Shown here one piece after another: positions 39,928 through 48,006 of a stretch of 64,000 bases of DNA. The stretch covers positions 1-64,000 of the forward strand of contig CAZEKB010000022.1 of the NCBI GenBank assembly GCA_964512225.1. The letters are read 5' to 3'. Numbering within the stretch: position 1 is the stretch's first letter; each line of letters starts with the position of its first letter. Source of the stretch: CAZEKB01 sp964512225 (GTDB lineage: Bacteria > Myxococcota_A > UBA796 > UBA9615). Under the pieces are notes generated by a model. That model did not search any database. It was not told the DNA's origin and was given only the letters and a program-made list of their open reading frames with translations. Position numbers and translations under genes: made by a program.

Positions 39928-40659
39928 ATGGCGCGCATCGACCTGTATCGCGACGGCAAGTGGGTGAAGTCCCTCGAGCTGTCTCAGAGGACGCACCTGA
40001 TCGGGCGTGATCGCGACGCCGATCTCGTGCTGTCGGACCCGCTGTGTTCGCGGCGGCACCTGCTGATCGACTGGTCCGACGGGGCCTTCCACCTCAAGGA
40101 CCTCGACACGTCCAACGGGACGATCGTCGACGGCGTGCGGGAGTACAACCGGCGGCTCTCCGGGAAGGTCACGATCCAGATCGGCAAGGACATGCTGCTG
40201 TTCCAGCCGGACGCGGAGGGCACCGCGCCCCCCGAGGACGACGAGCTGCCCGGCTGGGCGTTCCGCAGCCTCGAGGAGGCGACCCAGGACATGCCCGCCA
40301 CGGGGATGATGGCGCCCGCCGCCCTGACTCGGCTCCAGGCGCGGACCCGGCAGCGCACGCGGCCCCACCTCCTGCGGCGCATCCGGGACCAGGAGCCCGA
40401 GATCTACCCCCTCGACCTGGACGCGACGTACATCGGGTTCGGCGCGCTGCGAGTGTCCCTCGGCCCCGGCAAGGAGAAGATCGTGGCCGAGGTCCTGAAG
40501 ACGAAGGACGGCTACAAGGTCCGCGCGAAGGGCCTGTTCGCCAAGGTGAAGGTCAACGGCAAGGCCAAGAAGGAGGCCGTGCTCGCGGTGCGGGATCGCA
40601 TCGAGGTCGACGGGCTCGTATTCGAGTTCCACCCCGGCCTCGAGGGGAAGCGGCCATGA
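39928..40659 (+). CDS. FHA-domain protein heading the TRAP transporter operon
   Basis: A 243-residue cytoplasmic protein. The first 95 residues are a forkhead-associated domain that binds phosphothreonine peptides. All key residues are present: GRDRDADLVLSD (Gly26-Arg27), SRRHLLI (Ser41, His44) and DTSNGTIVDG (Asn63-Gly64). Residues of about 140-243 look like a second, diverged FHA-like fold (YPLDLDATYIGFGALRVSLG, FAKVKVNGKAKKEAVL, DRIEVDGLVFEF) without the phosphate-binding residues. A strong GGAGGAG ribosome site precedes the ATG. The stop overlaps the TRAP binding-protein gene (ATGA). It may link uptake to a Ser/Thr kinase; no kinase gene is in the window. Confidence 0.9.
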   Translation: MARIDLYRDGKWVKSLELSQRTHLIGRDRDADLVLSDPLCSRRHLLIDWSDGAFHLKDLDTSNGTIVDGVREYNRRLSGKVTIQIGKDMLLFQPDAEGTAPPEDDELPGWAFRSLEEATQDMPATGMMAPAALTRLQARTRQRTRPHLLRRIRDQEPEIYPLDLDATYIGFGALRVSLGPGKEKIVAEVLKTKDGYKVRAKGLFAKVKVNGKAKKEAVLAVRDRIEVDGLVFEFHPGLEGKRP

Positions 40660-41771
40660 AGCGACGCGACTTCCTCAAGCAGGCGATCACCGGGGCGACC
40701 GGGGCCGCCGTCGGCGTGACGGTGGCGGGCTGCGGCGACGAGGAGGCCTCCGCCGATTCCCCCGCCGTCCACACCCGCAAGAAGGTGAAGTGGCGGGTGG
40801 CGTCGTCGTTCCCGCCCGCGCTCGACACCATCTACGGGGGCGCCGAGGTGCTCGCCGAGCGGGTGAAGGCGCTGTCGGGCGGCGACTTCGAGATCCGCGT
40901 GCACCCCGCGGGCGAGCTCGTGCCCCCCTTCGGGGTCCTCGACGCCGTGCAGCAGGGCACGGTCCAGGTCGGACACACGGCGAGCTACTACTACACCGGC
41001 AAGAACGAGGCGCTTGCCTTCGACACCTGCGTTCCCTTCGGGCTGAACGCGCGACAGCAGAACGCGTGGCTGCTCGAGGGGGGCGGGCTCGACCTCATGC
41101 GGGGCCTGTTCGCCGACTTCTCGATCATCAACTTCCCCGCGGGCAATACCGGCGTCCAGATGGGCGGCTGGTTCAAGCGGGAGATCGGCTCGGCGGAGGA
41201 CCTGAAGGGCCTGAAGATCCGGATCCCGGGCATGGGCGGCAAGGTGATGGACCGCCTCGGCGCGACCGTCCAGCAGATCCCGGGCGGCGAGATCCTGCCC
41301 GCGCTCGAGCGGGGCGCGATCGACGCGACCGAGTGGGTCGGCCCGTACGACGACGAGAAGCTCGGCTTCCACAAGGTCGCGAAGTACTACTACTACCCGG
41401 GCTGGTGGGAGCCGGGTCCGTCGCTCAGCTACTACGTGAACCAGGCGGAGTGGGCGAAGCTGCCCGCCGACTTCCAGGCGATCTTCCAGTCCGCCGCCGC
41501 CGACTCGGCGCTGGCCATGCAGACCCGCTACGACCAGCGCAACCCGGCCGCGCTCCAGCGTCTGCTCGAGGGCGGCACCGAGATGCGGCGCTTCTCCGAC
41601 GACCTGATGTCCGCCGCTCGGGACGCGTCGCGGGCCGTGCTCGAGGACGCCGCCGCGGCCGATCCGGCGTACCGCAAGGTCTACGACGTCTGGTCCAAGG
41701 CCAAGAAGGACGCCGACCGCTGGTTCGGCACGGCCGAGGCCGCCTACGCACGCTTCGCCTTCGGCGGGTAG
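40656..41771 (+). CDS. dctP: TRAP transporter solute-binding lipoprotein (DctP family)
   Basis: A 371-residue periplasmic binding component that captures an organic acid and feeds the DctQM permease. It has a twin-arginine-like N-terminus (MKRRDFLKQAITG) and a lipobox (VAGC, Cys26), so it may be Tat-exported and lipidated. DctP features: VLAERVKALSGGDFEIRVHP, DAVQQGTVQVGHTASYYY, GLKIRIPGMGGKVMDRLG with the substrate-carboxylate Arg, and ALERGAIDATEWVGPYDD. The last motif (DATEWVGPYDD) is like the subgroup that binds aromatic or 2-oxo acids. The substrate is not certain. It overlaps the FHA gene. Confidence 0.92.
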   Translation: MKRRDFLKQAITGATGAAVGVTVAGCGDEEASADSPAVHTRKKVKWRVASSFPPALDTIYGGAEVLAERVKALSGGDFEIRVHPAGELVPPFGVLDAVQQGTVQVGHTASYYYTGKNEALAFDTCVPFGLNARQQNAWLLEGGGLDLMRGLFADFSIINFPAGNTGVQMGGWFKREIGSAEDLKGLKIRIPGMGGKVMDRLGATVQQIPGGEILPALERGAIDATEWVGPYDDEKLGFHKVAKYYYYPGWWEPGPSLSYYVNQAEWAKLPADFQAIFQSAAADSALAMQTRYDQRNPAALQRLLEGGTEMRRFSDDLMSAARDASRAVLEDAAAADPAYRKVYDVWSKAKKDADRWFGTAEAAYARFAFGG

Positions 41772-41780
41772 CAGCCCTCC

Positions 41781-42320
41781 ATGAAGCCGCTGCTCGCGTT
41801 CGCGCGCGGGATCGACCGCATGAACTCCGCGCTCGGGCGATGGACGTCGCTGCTCGCGCTCGTGATGGTCGTGCTCGGGTCGTGGAACGCGCTGGCGCGT
41901 TACCTCGGCCGCTTCGTCGGCACGGACCTCAGCAGCAACGCCTTCATCGAGGGCCAGTGGTACATGTTCAGCCTGCTGTTCCTGCTCGGCGCGGCGTGGA
42001 CGTTGCAGCAGGACGAGCACGTCCGCGTCGACGTGCTCTACGGGCGCGCGTCGCCGCGTACGAAGGCCTGGATCGACCTCGTCGGGACCGTCGTCTTCCT
42101 CCTCCCGTTCTGCGTGTGGGCGATCTGGATGTCGTGGCCCGCGGTGCGGAACTCCTGGGCGGTCCTCGAGGTCTCTCCCGACCCCGGGGGGCTGCCCCGC
42201 TACCCGCTCAAGACCGTCATCCCGATCGCGTTCGCGTTCGTGGCGCTGCAGGGCGTCGCGTGGGTGATCCGGAAGGTCGCCTTCCTCCGCGGGGTCGACG
42301 TCGAGGGCGACGGCGGGTGA
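41781..42320 (+). CDS. dctQ: TRAP transporter small permease (DctQ family)
   Basis: A 179-residue integral membrane protein with four hydrophobic helices: LLALVMVVLGSWNALARYL, MFSLLFLLGAAWTL, the VGTVVFLLPFCVWAIW region, and PIAFAFVALQGVAWVI. DctQ family sequences (LQQDEHVRVDVLYGRASPRTKAWID) are clear. It forms the permease with the large subunit. It starts 9 nt after dctP and its TGA overlaps the GTG of dctM (42317). Confidence 0.92.
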   Translation: MKPLLAFARGIDRMNSALGRWTSLLALVMVVLGSWNALARYLGRFVGTDLSSNAFIEGQWYMFSLLFLLGAAWTLQQDEHVRVDVLYGRASPRTKAWIDLVGTVVFLLPFCVWAIWMSWPAVRNSWAVLEVSPDPGGLPRYPLKTVIPIAFAFVALQGVAWVIRKVAFLRGVDVEGDGG

Positions 42321-43645
42321 GCGCGGAGCTGCTCGCCCCCGCCATGTTCGTGGTGGCGTTCGTCCTGATCTTCACCGGGTTCCCCGTCGCGTTCTCGCTG
42401 GGCGGCACCGCGCTGCTGTTCGCGGGCGTGGGGGTCGCGCTGGACGTCTTCGACTGGGGTCTGCTCGGGGCGTTCCCCCAGCGCACGTTCGGCGTCATGG
42501 CGAACTACGTGCTGCTCGCCGTGCCCTTCTTCATCTTCATGGGGACGATGCTCGAGCGGTCGAAGCTCGCCGAGGATCTGCTCACCACGATCGGGATGCT
42601 GTTCGGGGGCCTGCGGGGCGGCCTCGCGCTGGCCGTCGTCTTCGTGGGCGCCCTGCTGGCGGCGGCGACGGGGGTGGTGGGGGCGTCCGTGGTGGCCATG
42701 GGCATGATCTCGCTGCCCGTGATGCTGCGCTACGGGTACTCGCCGGAGCTCGCCACCGGCGTGATCACGGCCTCGGGGACGCTCGGGCAGATCATCCCCC
42801 CGAGCGTCGTCCTGATCGTGCTCGCCGACCAGATGGGCATCTCGGTGGGCGACCTGTTCGTGGGCGCGCTCAAGCCGGGGCTGCTGCTCGCGGGGCTCTA
42901 CGCCGTGTTCGTGGTGATCGTCGCGGTGGTGCGCCCGGCGGCGGCCCCGGCCCTGCCCGCCTCGGAGCGGACGCTGTCCGGAGGGGCGCTCGCGCGCCGG
43001 GTGGGGCTCGTGCTCGTGCCGCCGCTGACCCTGATCGTGGTGGTGCTCGGCTCGATCTTCTTCGGCATCGCGACCCCCACGGAGGCGGGCGCGTTGGGGG
43101 CCCTGGGCGCGATGATCCTGGCCGCCCTCAACGGACGCCTCACGTGGCAGGCGGTGCGCGAGACGTCCGAGCACACGACGCGGCTGACGGCGATGGTCGT
43201 CTTCCTCCTGCTCGGGTCGACGGCGTTCGCGCTCGTCTTTCGCGGGCTCGACGGCGACATCTGGATCCAGGACCTCCTGACCTCGCTGCCGGGGGAGAAG
43301 ATCGGGTTCCTGGTGGTCGCGAACCTCGTGGTCTTCGTCCTGGGCTTCTTCATCGACTTCTTCGAGATCGCCTTCATCATCCTGCCGCTCCTCGTACCCG
43401 CGGCGCGGGCCCTGGGGGTCGACCTCGTGTGGTTCGGGGTGATGCTGGGGATGAACCTGCAGACGTCGTTCCTGACGCCGCCGTTCGGCTTCGCGCTCTT
43501 CTATCTGCGGGGCGTCACGCCCGAAGAGGTGCCGACGACGGCCATCTACCGGGGCGCGGTCCCCTTCATCGTGGTGCAGCTGGTCGGGCTCGCGCTCCTC
43601 TGCGTCTTCCCCGAGCTGGTGACCAGCGGCCTCGACGGCCCCTGA
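42317..43645 (+). CDS. dctM: TRAP transporter large permease (DctM family)
   Basis: The 442-residue sodium-coupled transport subunit, with about twelve hydrophobic segments. Family motifs include FTGFPVAFSLGGTALLFA, AVPFFIFMGTMLERSKLAED, LLAAATGVVGASVVAMG, GVITASGTLGQIIPPSVVLI, SIFFGIATPTEAGALGALGA and FIDFFEIAFIILPLLVP. The GTG at 42317 overlaps dctQ by 4 nt. With dctP and dctQ it makes a complete TRAP system. Length and motif order are normal. Confidence 0.93.
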   Translation: MSAELLAPAMFVVAFVLIFTGFPVAFSLGGTALLFAGVGVALDVFDWGLLGAFPQRTFGVMANYVLLAVPFFIFMGTMLERSKLAEDLLTTIGMLFGGLRGGLALAVVFVGALLAAATGVVGASVVAMGMISLPVMLRYGYSPELATGVITASGTLGQIIPPSVVLIVLADQMGISVGDLFVGALKPGLLLAGLYAVFVVIVAVVRPAAAPALPASERTLSGGALARRVGLVLVPPLTLIVVVLGSIFFGIATPTEAGALGALGAMILAALNGRLTWQAVRETSEHTTRLTAMVVFLLLGSTAFALVFRGLDGDIWIQDLLTSLPGEKIGFLVVANLVVFVLGFFIDFFEIAFIILPLLVPAARALGVDLVWFGVMLGMNLQTSFLTPPFGFALFYLRGVTPEEVPTTAIYRGAVPFIVVQLVGLALLCVFPELVTSGLDGP

Positions 43646-43653
43646 CGCCGGAT

Positions 43654-43674
43654 CGGCGGTGGTATCCTCCGCCG
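43654..43674 (+). promoter_or_regulatory. GGTATCCT element within a CGGCGG/CCGCCG hairpin
   Basis: TATCCT (43663-43668) is a -10-like sequence before the LivJ-like gene. It lies in the loop and arm of a short stem with arms CGGCGG at 43654-43659 and CCGCCG at 43669-43674. The same bases could be a promoter for the LivJ-like gene or a weak stem after dctM; the two readings exclude each other in function. The TTG start at 43702 is 33 nt downstream. Confidence 0.3.
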
Positions 43675-43701
43675 TCCGTCGACCGCCTGTTGGAGTCGCT
43701 G

Positions 43702-44979
43702 TTGAGGCGCTCGCTGCCTTCGATCCTGCTCATCGCTCTCCTCGCCGCGTGCCCGCCGGACGACGGCTCCGTGCCCACGTTCCCGGGCCTGGAGACCACC
43801 CCGTCCGACGCCTCGTTCCCCGGGCCGACGGCCGACGGTGAGACCCCGTCCGCGGGCACCCCCGGCGAAGGCGCGTCGTCCGAGGACGCCTCGCCCGACG
43901 GCGCGACCCCGACGCGCGCGCCCGGCAGCCAGTCGTTCAAGGTGTGCCTGATCCTCCCCGGCAGCGGCCCGTCCCGGGACGTGGGGAACGAGATGCGCCG
44001 CGGCATCGCGGTGGCGATCGACGCGATCGAGAAGGACGCGGGCCGAGCGCGCACGATCCAGTGGATCGAGCGGGATACGAAGTCCACCGAGGCGGGCGCG
44101 GTGGCCGCCTACCACTCGTGCTTCAACGAAGGCATCAGCTTCATCATCGGGCCGGTGCACCCCGCCGCGACGACCGCCCTGGTCCCCGTCGCGGCCGCTC
44201 ACGACGCGATCCTGCTCATCCCCGAGATCGGGGCGGCGCTGCCCACGGAGTGGGGCGACAACCTCTTCGCCGTGGCCCCGCCCGCCACGGACATGGGGCG
44301 GATCGCCGCCCGGGACACCACGGACGAGAAGAAGCTGACGTCCGCGGCCGTCCTGTACATCGATTCGGTCTTCGGCGAGTCCCTCAAGGACGCCTACGTG
44401 GAGCAGATCAAGGAGGGCGGCGGATCGGTCGTGGCCACGTACGAGCTGCCGCTCGAGGATGCCGGTGCCTGGGGCGCGGCGGCGGCGAAGGCGGCGGCCG
44501 CGGGGGCCAAGGCGCTCTTCGTGGTGGGCCCCGCCGAGCCCGCGGCGTCCGTCGCGCACGCGCTCACGTCCGTGGAGCTGCGGACGATGGAGGCCTGGTT
44601 CATCGACTGGTCGATGCACCCGCCGGTCCTCAGCGCGGGCGGCTCGGCCGTGTCCCGCATGCACTGGGTCAACCGTCCGCTGCCGTCGGGCGCGTTTCAC
44701 AACGCCTACGTGACGGCTCACCAGGCGCAGCCGGAGTTCCCCGCGGGCACGGGCTACGACGCCGCGATCCTCGCGTCCCGGGCGATCGAGAGCGCCGAGA
44801 GCCTCTGGTTCGAGGACATCGCCCAGAAGCTCATGAACGACACGGGCGTCCCGTCGGCGTTCGGCGCGGGCAGCATCGTGCACAAGCGCGGGGTCCGGTT
44901 CGAAGAGGTCGCGGGCTACCGCATGGTCGAGCCCCAACAGGACTCGGTCTCCGAGCACTGGATCTTCGGCGGCTACTAG
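43702..44979 (+). CDS. LivJ-like periplasmic binding lipoprotein with long linker
   Basis: A 425-residue binding protein of the leucine-binding (Peripla_BP_6) family. The TTG at 43702 is chosen because GGAG lies 6 nt upstream and a lipoprotein signal follows (RRSLPSILLIALLAAC, Cys16). A Pro/Thr/Gly/Glu-rich linker of about 60 residues separates the lipid anchor from the two-lobed domain. The domain starts with FKVCLILPGSGPSRDVGNEM and GIAVAIDAIEKDAG, then FIIGPVHPAATTALVPVAAA and TSAAVLYIDSVFGESLKDAY. The long linker suggests the domain is held far from the membrane. It follows the TRAP genes but belongs to another transporter class, and no permease is beside it. A sensor role is possible. 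Confidence 0.82.
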   Translation: MRRSLPSILLIALLAACPPDDGSVPTFPGLETTPSDASFPGPTADGETPSAGTPGEGASSEDASPDGATPTRAPGSQSFKVCLILPGSGPSRDVGNEMRRGIAVAIDAIEKDAGRARTIQWIERDTKSTEAGAVAAYHSCFNEGISFIIGPVHPAATTALVPVAAAHDAILLIPEIGAALPTEWGDNLFAVAPPATDMGRIAARDTTDEKKLTSAAVLYIDSVFGESLKDAYVEQIKEGGGSVVATYELPLEDAGAWGAAAAKAAAAGAKALFVVGPAEPAASVAHALTSVELRTMEAWFIDWSMHPPVLSAGGSAVSRMHWVNRPLPSGAFHNAYVTAHQAQPEFPAGTGYDAAILASRAIESAESLWFEDIAQKLMNDTGVPSAFGAGSIVHKRGVRFEEVAGYRMVEPQQDSVSEHWIFGGY

Positions 44980-45020
44980 CCCGTTCGCCTCCCCCCGCGT
45001 TCGCCCGCCGCCGCCCCGGC

Positions 45021-45026
45021 TATCCT
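45021..45026 (+). promoter_or_regulatory. -10-like TATCCT, 9 nt before the radical SAM gene
   Basis: GCTATCCT ends 9 nt before the ATG at 45036. The spacing is identical to that at 10188, 54387 and 56259. Confidence 0.4.
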
Positions 45027-45035
45027 GCGAGGCGC

Positions 45036-46556
45036 ATGGCGAAGCTTCGACGATTGAGGGGCGCGCTCGGACGCCTGCGCGGCGAGCCCGACACCGTCGA
45101 TGATCGCCTCCAGGCCGACGTCCCCCGCAGCCCCTCGATCTTCCTCCTGAAGACCCCCCCGTGGGACACGCGGCTCCCTCCGCTCGGGGTCGGGTACCTG
45201 TCGTCGTACCTGGAGCGCCGCGGCGTCGACGCGCCGGTCTGGGACTGCAACATCGACACGTACCTGCGCTTCCGCATGGATCGCGCGTCCCTGTGGGAGA
45301 TGGACGCGGCGGTCTTCTGGTTCACGCCGGAGCGCGTGGCGGAGGTCTTCAACCACGAGTGCGACAAGGTCGCCCGCCGCATCATCGAGGCCGACACGCC
45401 CTACGTGGGCTTCTCGCTGACGATGGAGGGGATCCAGTTCGCGAAGCTGGTGGCCGACCGCCTGCGTCGGGACGCGCCGGACAAGATCATCGTGATGGGC
45501 GGCCCCGGCGTCGCGTTCCCGGAGTTCCGCGACCTCTTCCCGCGGGGCGCCGTCGACCTGTTCGTCGTGGGCGCGGGCGAGGAGGCGCTGCGGCTCGTCC
45601 TCGAGCACGAGATCACGCCCACGGGGGCGAAGCGGGGTACGCCCCCCGAGACGCTGCGGATCTGGCGCGACCGACCGAACGATCCCGACTGCCCCCTGTG
45701 CGTCTCCCACGACGTCCCCCCCGAGAGCGTCGTGCACCCCACGTTCGCGGGCTACGACCTCGCCAAGTACCTGGGCCGCGACCACCTGGCGCTGATCATG
45801 GGCCGCGGCTGCTTCCGCTCCTGCGCTTTCTGCTCCGACAAGCCCGACCAGGGCCGGTACCGCAGCTTCGGGTTCGAGACCCTGATGCAGGCCATCGCCT
45901 TCTACAAGGAGCGGTACTGGATCGGCGGCATCACCTGGAACGATCTCATCCTCAACGGGGACCTCAACCACCTCGACCGCTACTGCGACGTGCTGCTGGA
46001 GAACAACGTCGAGCTGGTCTGGGACGGTCAGGCGACGGCGCATCGGGTCATGAACAAGCGCCCGTGGCTGTTCGACAAGATGGCGCGCGCGGGGTGCACC
46101 GACATGACGTTCGGGCTCGAGTCGTTCGACAACGACGTGCTCGCGATCATGCGCAAGGGCTACACGGACGACGTCGCGGTGGAGACCCTGCGGCTCACCC
46201 GAGCGGCGGGCATGACGACGGGGATCAACATGATCTGCGGCTTCCCGGGCGAGACCGAGGAGCAGTTCCAGCGGACGCTCGACCGACTCGAAGAGCACCG
46301 CGACCACATCGACCGCGTGACGTCCCTGTCGGTGTGCGCCGTCGTGCCCGGCTCGCCGCTGTGGACCGAGGCCGAGACGTTCGGCATCTCGCGGCCGAAG
46401 CCGGGCCACTACCACGAGTGGTCGTCGGACGACGGCACCAACACCCTCCCCCTGCGCATCGAGCGCCACGCCCGCATGAAGGCGAAGCTCGCCGAGCTGG
46501 GCCTCTCCGCGGTCGTTCAGGCCACGGACGACTTCGTGCCTCCGGACGCCCCCTAG
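45036..46556 (+). CDS. B12-binding-type radical SAM enzyme
   Basis: A 506-residue enzyme. Residues of about 35-190 are a cobalamin-binding-like Rossmann domain (PPLGVGYLSSYLERRG, VGFSLTMEGIQFAKLVAD, IIVMGGPGVAFPEFRD, DLFVVGAGEEAL). The conserved B12 ligand His motif DxHxxG is not evident. The radical SAM domain follows, with the 4Fe-4S cysteines Cys259, Cys263 and Cys266 in GRGCFRSCAFC. Further motifs are WNDLILNGDLNHLD, FGLESFDNDVLAIMRKGY and GINMICGFPGETEEQF. Such enzymes methylate or rearrange unactivated carbons in natural-product, lipid or cofactor pathways. The substrate is unknown. It stands alone, with the stop of a convergent gene only 6 bp away. Confidence 0.88.
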   Translation: MAKLRRLRGALGRLRGEPDTVDDRLQADVPRSPSIFLLKTPPWDTRLPPLGVGYLSSYLERRGVDAPVWDCNIDTYLRFRMDRASLWEMDAAVFWFTPERVAEVFNHECDKVARRIIEADTPYVGFSLTMEGIQFAKLVADRLRRDAPDKIIVMGGPGVAFPEFRDLFPRGAVDLFVVGAGEEALRLVLEHEITPTGAKRGTPPETLRIWRDRPNDPDCPLCVSHDVPPESVVHPTFAGYDLAKYLGRDHLALIMGRGCFRSCAFCSDKPDQGRYRSFGFETLMQAIAFYKERYWIGGITWNDLILNGDLNHLDRYCDVLLENNVELVWDGQATAHRVMNKRPWLFDKMARAGCTDMTFGLESFDNDVLAIMRKGYTDDVAVETLRLTRAAGMTTGINMICGFPGETEEQFQRTLDRLEEHRDHIDRVTSLSVCAVVPGSPLWTEAETFGISRPKPGHYHEWSSDDGTNTLPLRIERHARMKAKLAELGLSAVVQATDDFVPPDAP

Positions 46557-46565
46557 GCGCGCCTA
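46554..46565. repeat. 12-bp palindrome holding both convergent stop codons
   Basis: TAGGCGCGCCTA is perfectly self-complementary. Its first and last three bases are the stop codons of the radical SAM gene (plus) and the next gene (minus). There is no T-run, so use as a terminator is uncertain. Confidence 0.5.
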
Positions 46566-47147
46566 CTTGTTCGGGTCGTAGAGCTCGGGCTGGGGGGCCC
46601 CGGGGAGGTCGGGGTTGTAGGTGCCGATCGTGAGAGCGACGGACTCCCCGGCCGCGGCGTCGGCCGCTCGCGCCACGATGACCTGCTGGGTCTCGGCCGG
46701 AGCGCAGTCCGACTCGGCCTCGTACGACTCGTCCCCGCGCAGGACCCACGGGCGCAGGACGGGGTCGCCGTCCTGCGGCTCGTCGAGGCGGATCTCGAAC
46801 AGGTGCAGGACCGACAAGCAGCCCCCCGACGCCAGGGGCAGCACGAGCTCGCGCTCCCCGTCGTAGGACGACGCGACCGCCGCGTCCAGGGCCGCCGTCG
46901 CCTCGCGGACGGTGGAGGCGCCGTCCGTACACCCCGCGACGAACGCGTCGACGGCGGCCAGGTCGTCCAGCAGGACGGCCGTGTCCTCCGCGTCGGCGCA
47001 CGTCACGCCCAGGGACGAGGTCACGATCGCGATCTCGAGCGGCTCGCCGTCGGGCGCAGGGCCCCCCGAGTTGTCGATCGGAGGGCACCCCGCCGCCGTG
47101 ACGGAGGCCGCGAGCAGGAGGAGTCGACACCGGGTCGGGGCGCGCAT
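46563..47147 (-). CDS. Cys-containing lipoprotein, second of a tandem pair
   Basis: A 194-residue predicted lipoprotein: ATG at 47147, lipobox TAAGC. The mature protein begins CPPIDNSGG and ends TIGTYNPDLPGAPQPEL. The paralogue upstream begins CTVDNSGGEPP and ends TVGVYNPDLPGAPGADE, with the same length and matching blocks (LRPW(V/M)L, SGGCL/LGGCL, VDAF(V/I)..C). So the pair arose by duplication. Six Cys suggest disulfides outside the cytoplasm. No catalytic motif is seen. Function unknown. Confidence 0.72.
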   Translation of the reverse strand: MRAPTRCRLLLLAASVTAAGCPPIDNSGGPAPDGEPLEIAIVTSSLGVTCADAEDTAVLLDDLAAVDAFVAGCTDGASTVREATAALDAAVASSYDGERELVLPLASGGCLSVLHLFEIRLDEPQDGDPVLRPWVLRGDESYEAESDCAPAETQQVIVARAADAAAGESVALTIGTYNPDLPGAPQPELYDPNK

Positions 47148-47222
47148 CGACCCGATCCAAGCAGATCGGCGCCGCGACTGCACGAGCCGCGGCGCCGATC
47201 GGTTGGTCTCCTCGCGCGAGGA

Positions 47223-47246
47223 CCGGCTCCGAGCGACTGGAGCCGG
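47223..47246 (-). terminator. Stem-loop after the first of the paired lipoprotein genes
   Basis: CCGGCTCC (47223-47230) pairs perfectly with GGAGCCGG (47239-47246) around an 8-nt loop. It begins 18 nt past the stop of the gene ending at 47265. A second palindrome, TCCTCGCGCGAGGA, lies next to it at about 47210-47223. No T-run follows, so it may attenuate or stabilise rather than terminate. Confidence 0.4.
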
Positions 47247-47264
47247 CCCCGGGGACCAGACGTT

Positions 47265-47849
47265 CTACTCGGTGGGGACGTCCTCGTCGGCGCCGGGCGC
47301 GCCCGGGAGGTCGGGGTTGTAGACGCCGACCGTCAGCTCGACGCTCGCGACGCGGTCCGCGGCGTCGACGATGAGCACCTGGTGGTCCTGACCGATGTCG
47401 GCGGTGCAGGCCACGTCCTCGCGGCCGTAGGAGGTGTCGGCCTTGAGCATCCACGGGCGCAGGATGTCGGCGTCGAGGTGGACGGCCGCGATCTCCCACT
47501 CGCCGAGGCAGCCGCCGAGCTGCGCGGACACGACCAGGAGGCCCTGGCCCTCTTCCAGCTCGGCGAGCTGCAGGGCGAGGTCGTCCGCGATGGTGCTCTC
47601 GTCGCCGATCAGCTCGGTGCCGCAGGCCTCGATGAAGGCGTCGATGCCGTCCTGGTCGACGATGAGCTCGGCTCCGTCCTCGAAGGACTCGCAGACGAGA
47701 TCCGGGGACTCGATCGCGATCTCGAACTCGATGGGGTCGCCCGCGGGGGGCTCGCCGCCCGAGTTGTCCACGGTGCAGCCGGTCATCGCGAAGGCGACGA
47801 GGGCGATGGCGGGGACGGCGAATCGGGCGATGGGGGTGCGGTGAAGCAT
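47265..47849 (-). CDS. Cys-containing lipoprotein, first of a tandem pair
   Basis: A 194-residue predicted lipoprotein with signal MLHRTPIARFAVPAIALVAF and lipobox MTGC. The ATG at 47849 has GAGGAA as ribosome site. It is the paralogue of the gene 117 bp downstream; both start with a DNSGG stretch after the lipid Cys and finish YNPDLPGAP. The mature protein is acidic (ESFEDGAELIVDQDGIDAF) with five or six Cys. A stem-loop separates the two genes, perhaps setting different expression levels. Function unknown. Confidence 0.74.
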   Translation of the reverse strand: MLHRTPIARFAVPAIALVAFAMTGCTVDNSGGEPPAGDPIEFEIAIESPDLVCESFEDGAELIVDQDGIDAFIEACGTELIGDESTIADDLALQLAELEEGQGLLVVSAQLGGCLGEWEIAAVHLDADILRPWMLKADTSYGREDVACTADIGQDHQVLIVDAADRVASVELTVGVYNPDLPGAPGADEDVPTE

Positions 47850-47993
47850 GTCTGTCGTTCCTCGGTCGGCAGGCGAGCGGGGCCTGCGCGGTTCGGGGGC
47901 ACCCATGAGCGCGATCCGTGCCGACCCGGCCGGGCGGCGACTTGCCCGGGGAAGTGTCGCCGTCGGGCCATAGGACCCGCCCGGCTCTGCGGG

Positions 47994-47999
47994 TACCGT
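47994..47999 (+). promoter_or_regulatory. -10-like TACCGT, 7 nt before the MopE/beta-helix gene
   Basis: GGTACCGT ends 7 nt before the ATG at 48007, within the 157-bp divergent gap. The ATG carries no clear ribosome site. Confidence 0.35.
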
Positions 48000-48006
48000 T
48001 CGGATC

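Noticed and set aside
43702..44979. LivJ-like protein as part of the TRAP transporter
   Set aside because: TRAP systems use DctP-type binding proteins, and one is already present. The two fold families are unrelated, so only proximity links them.
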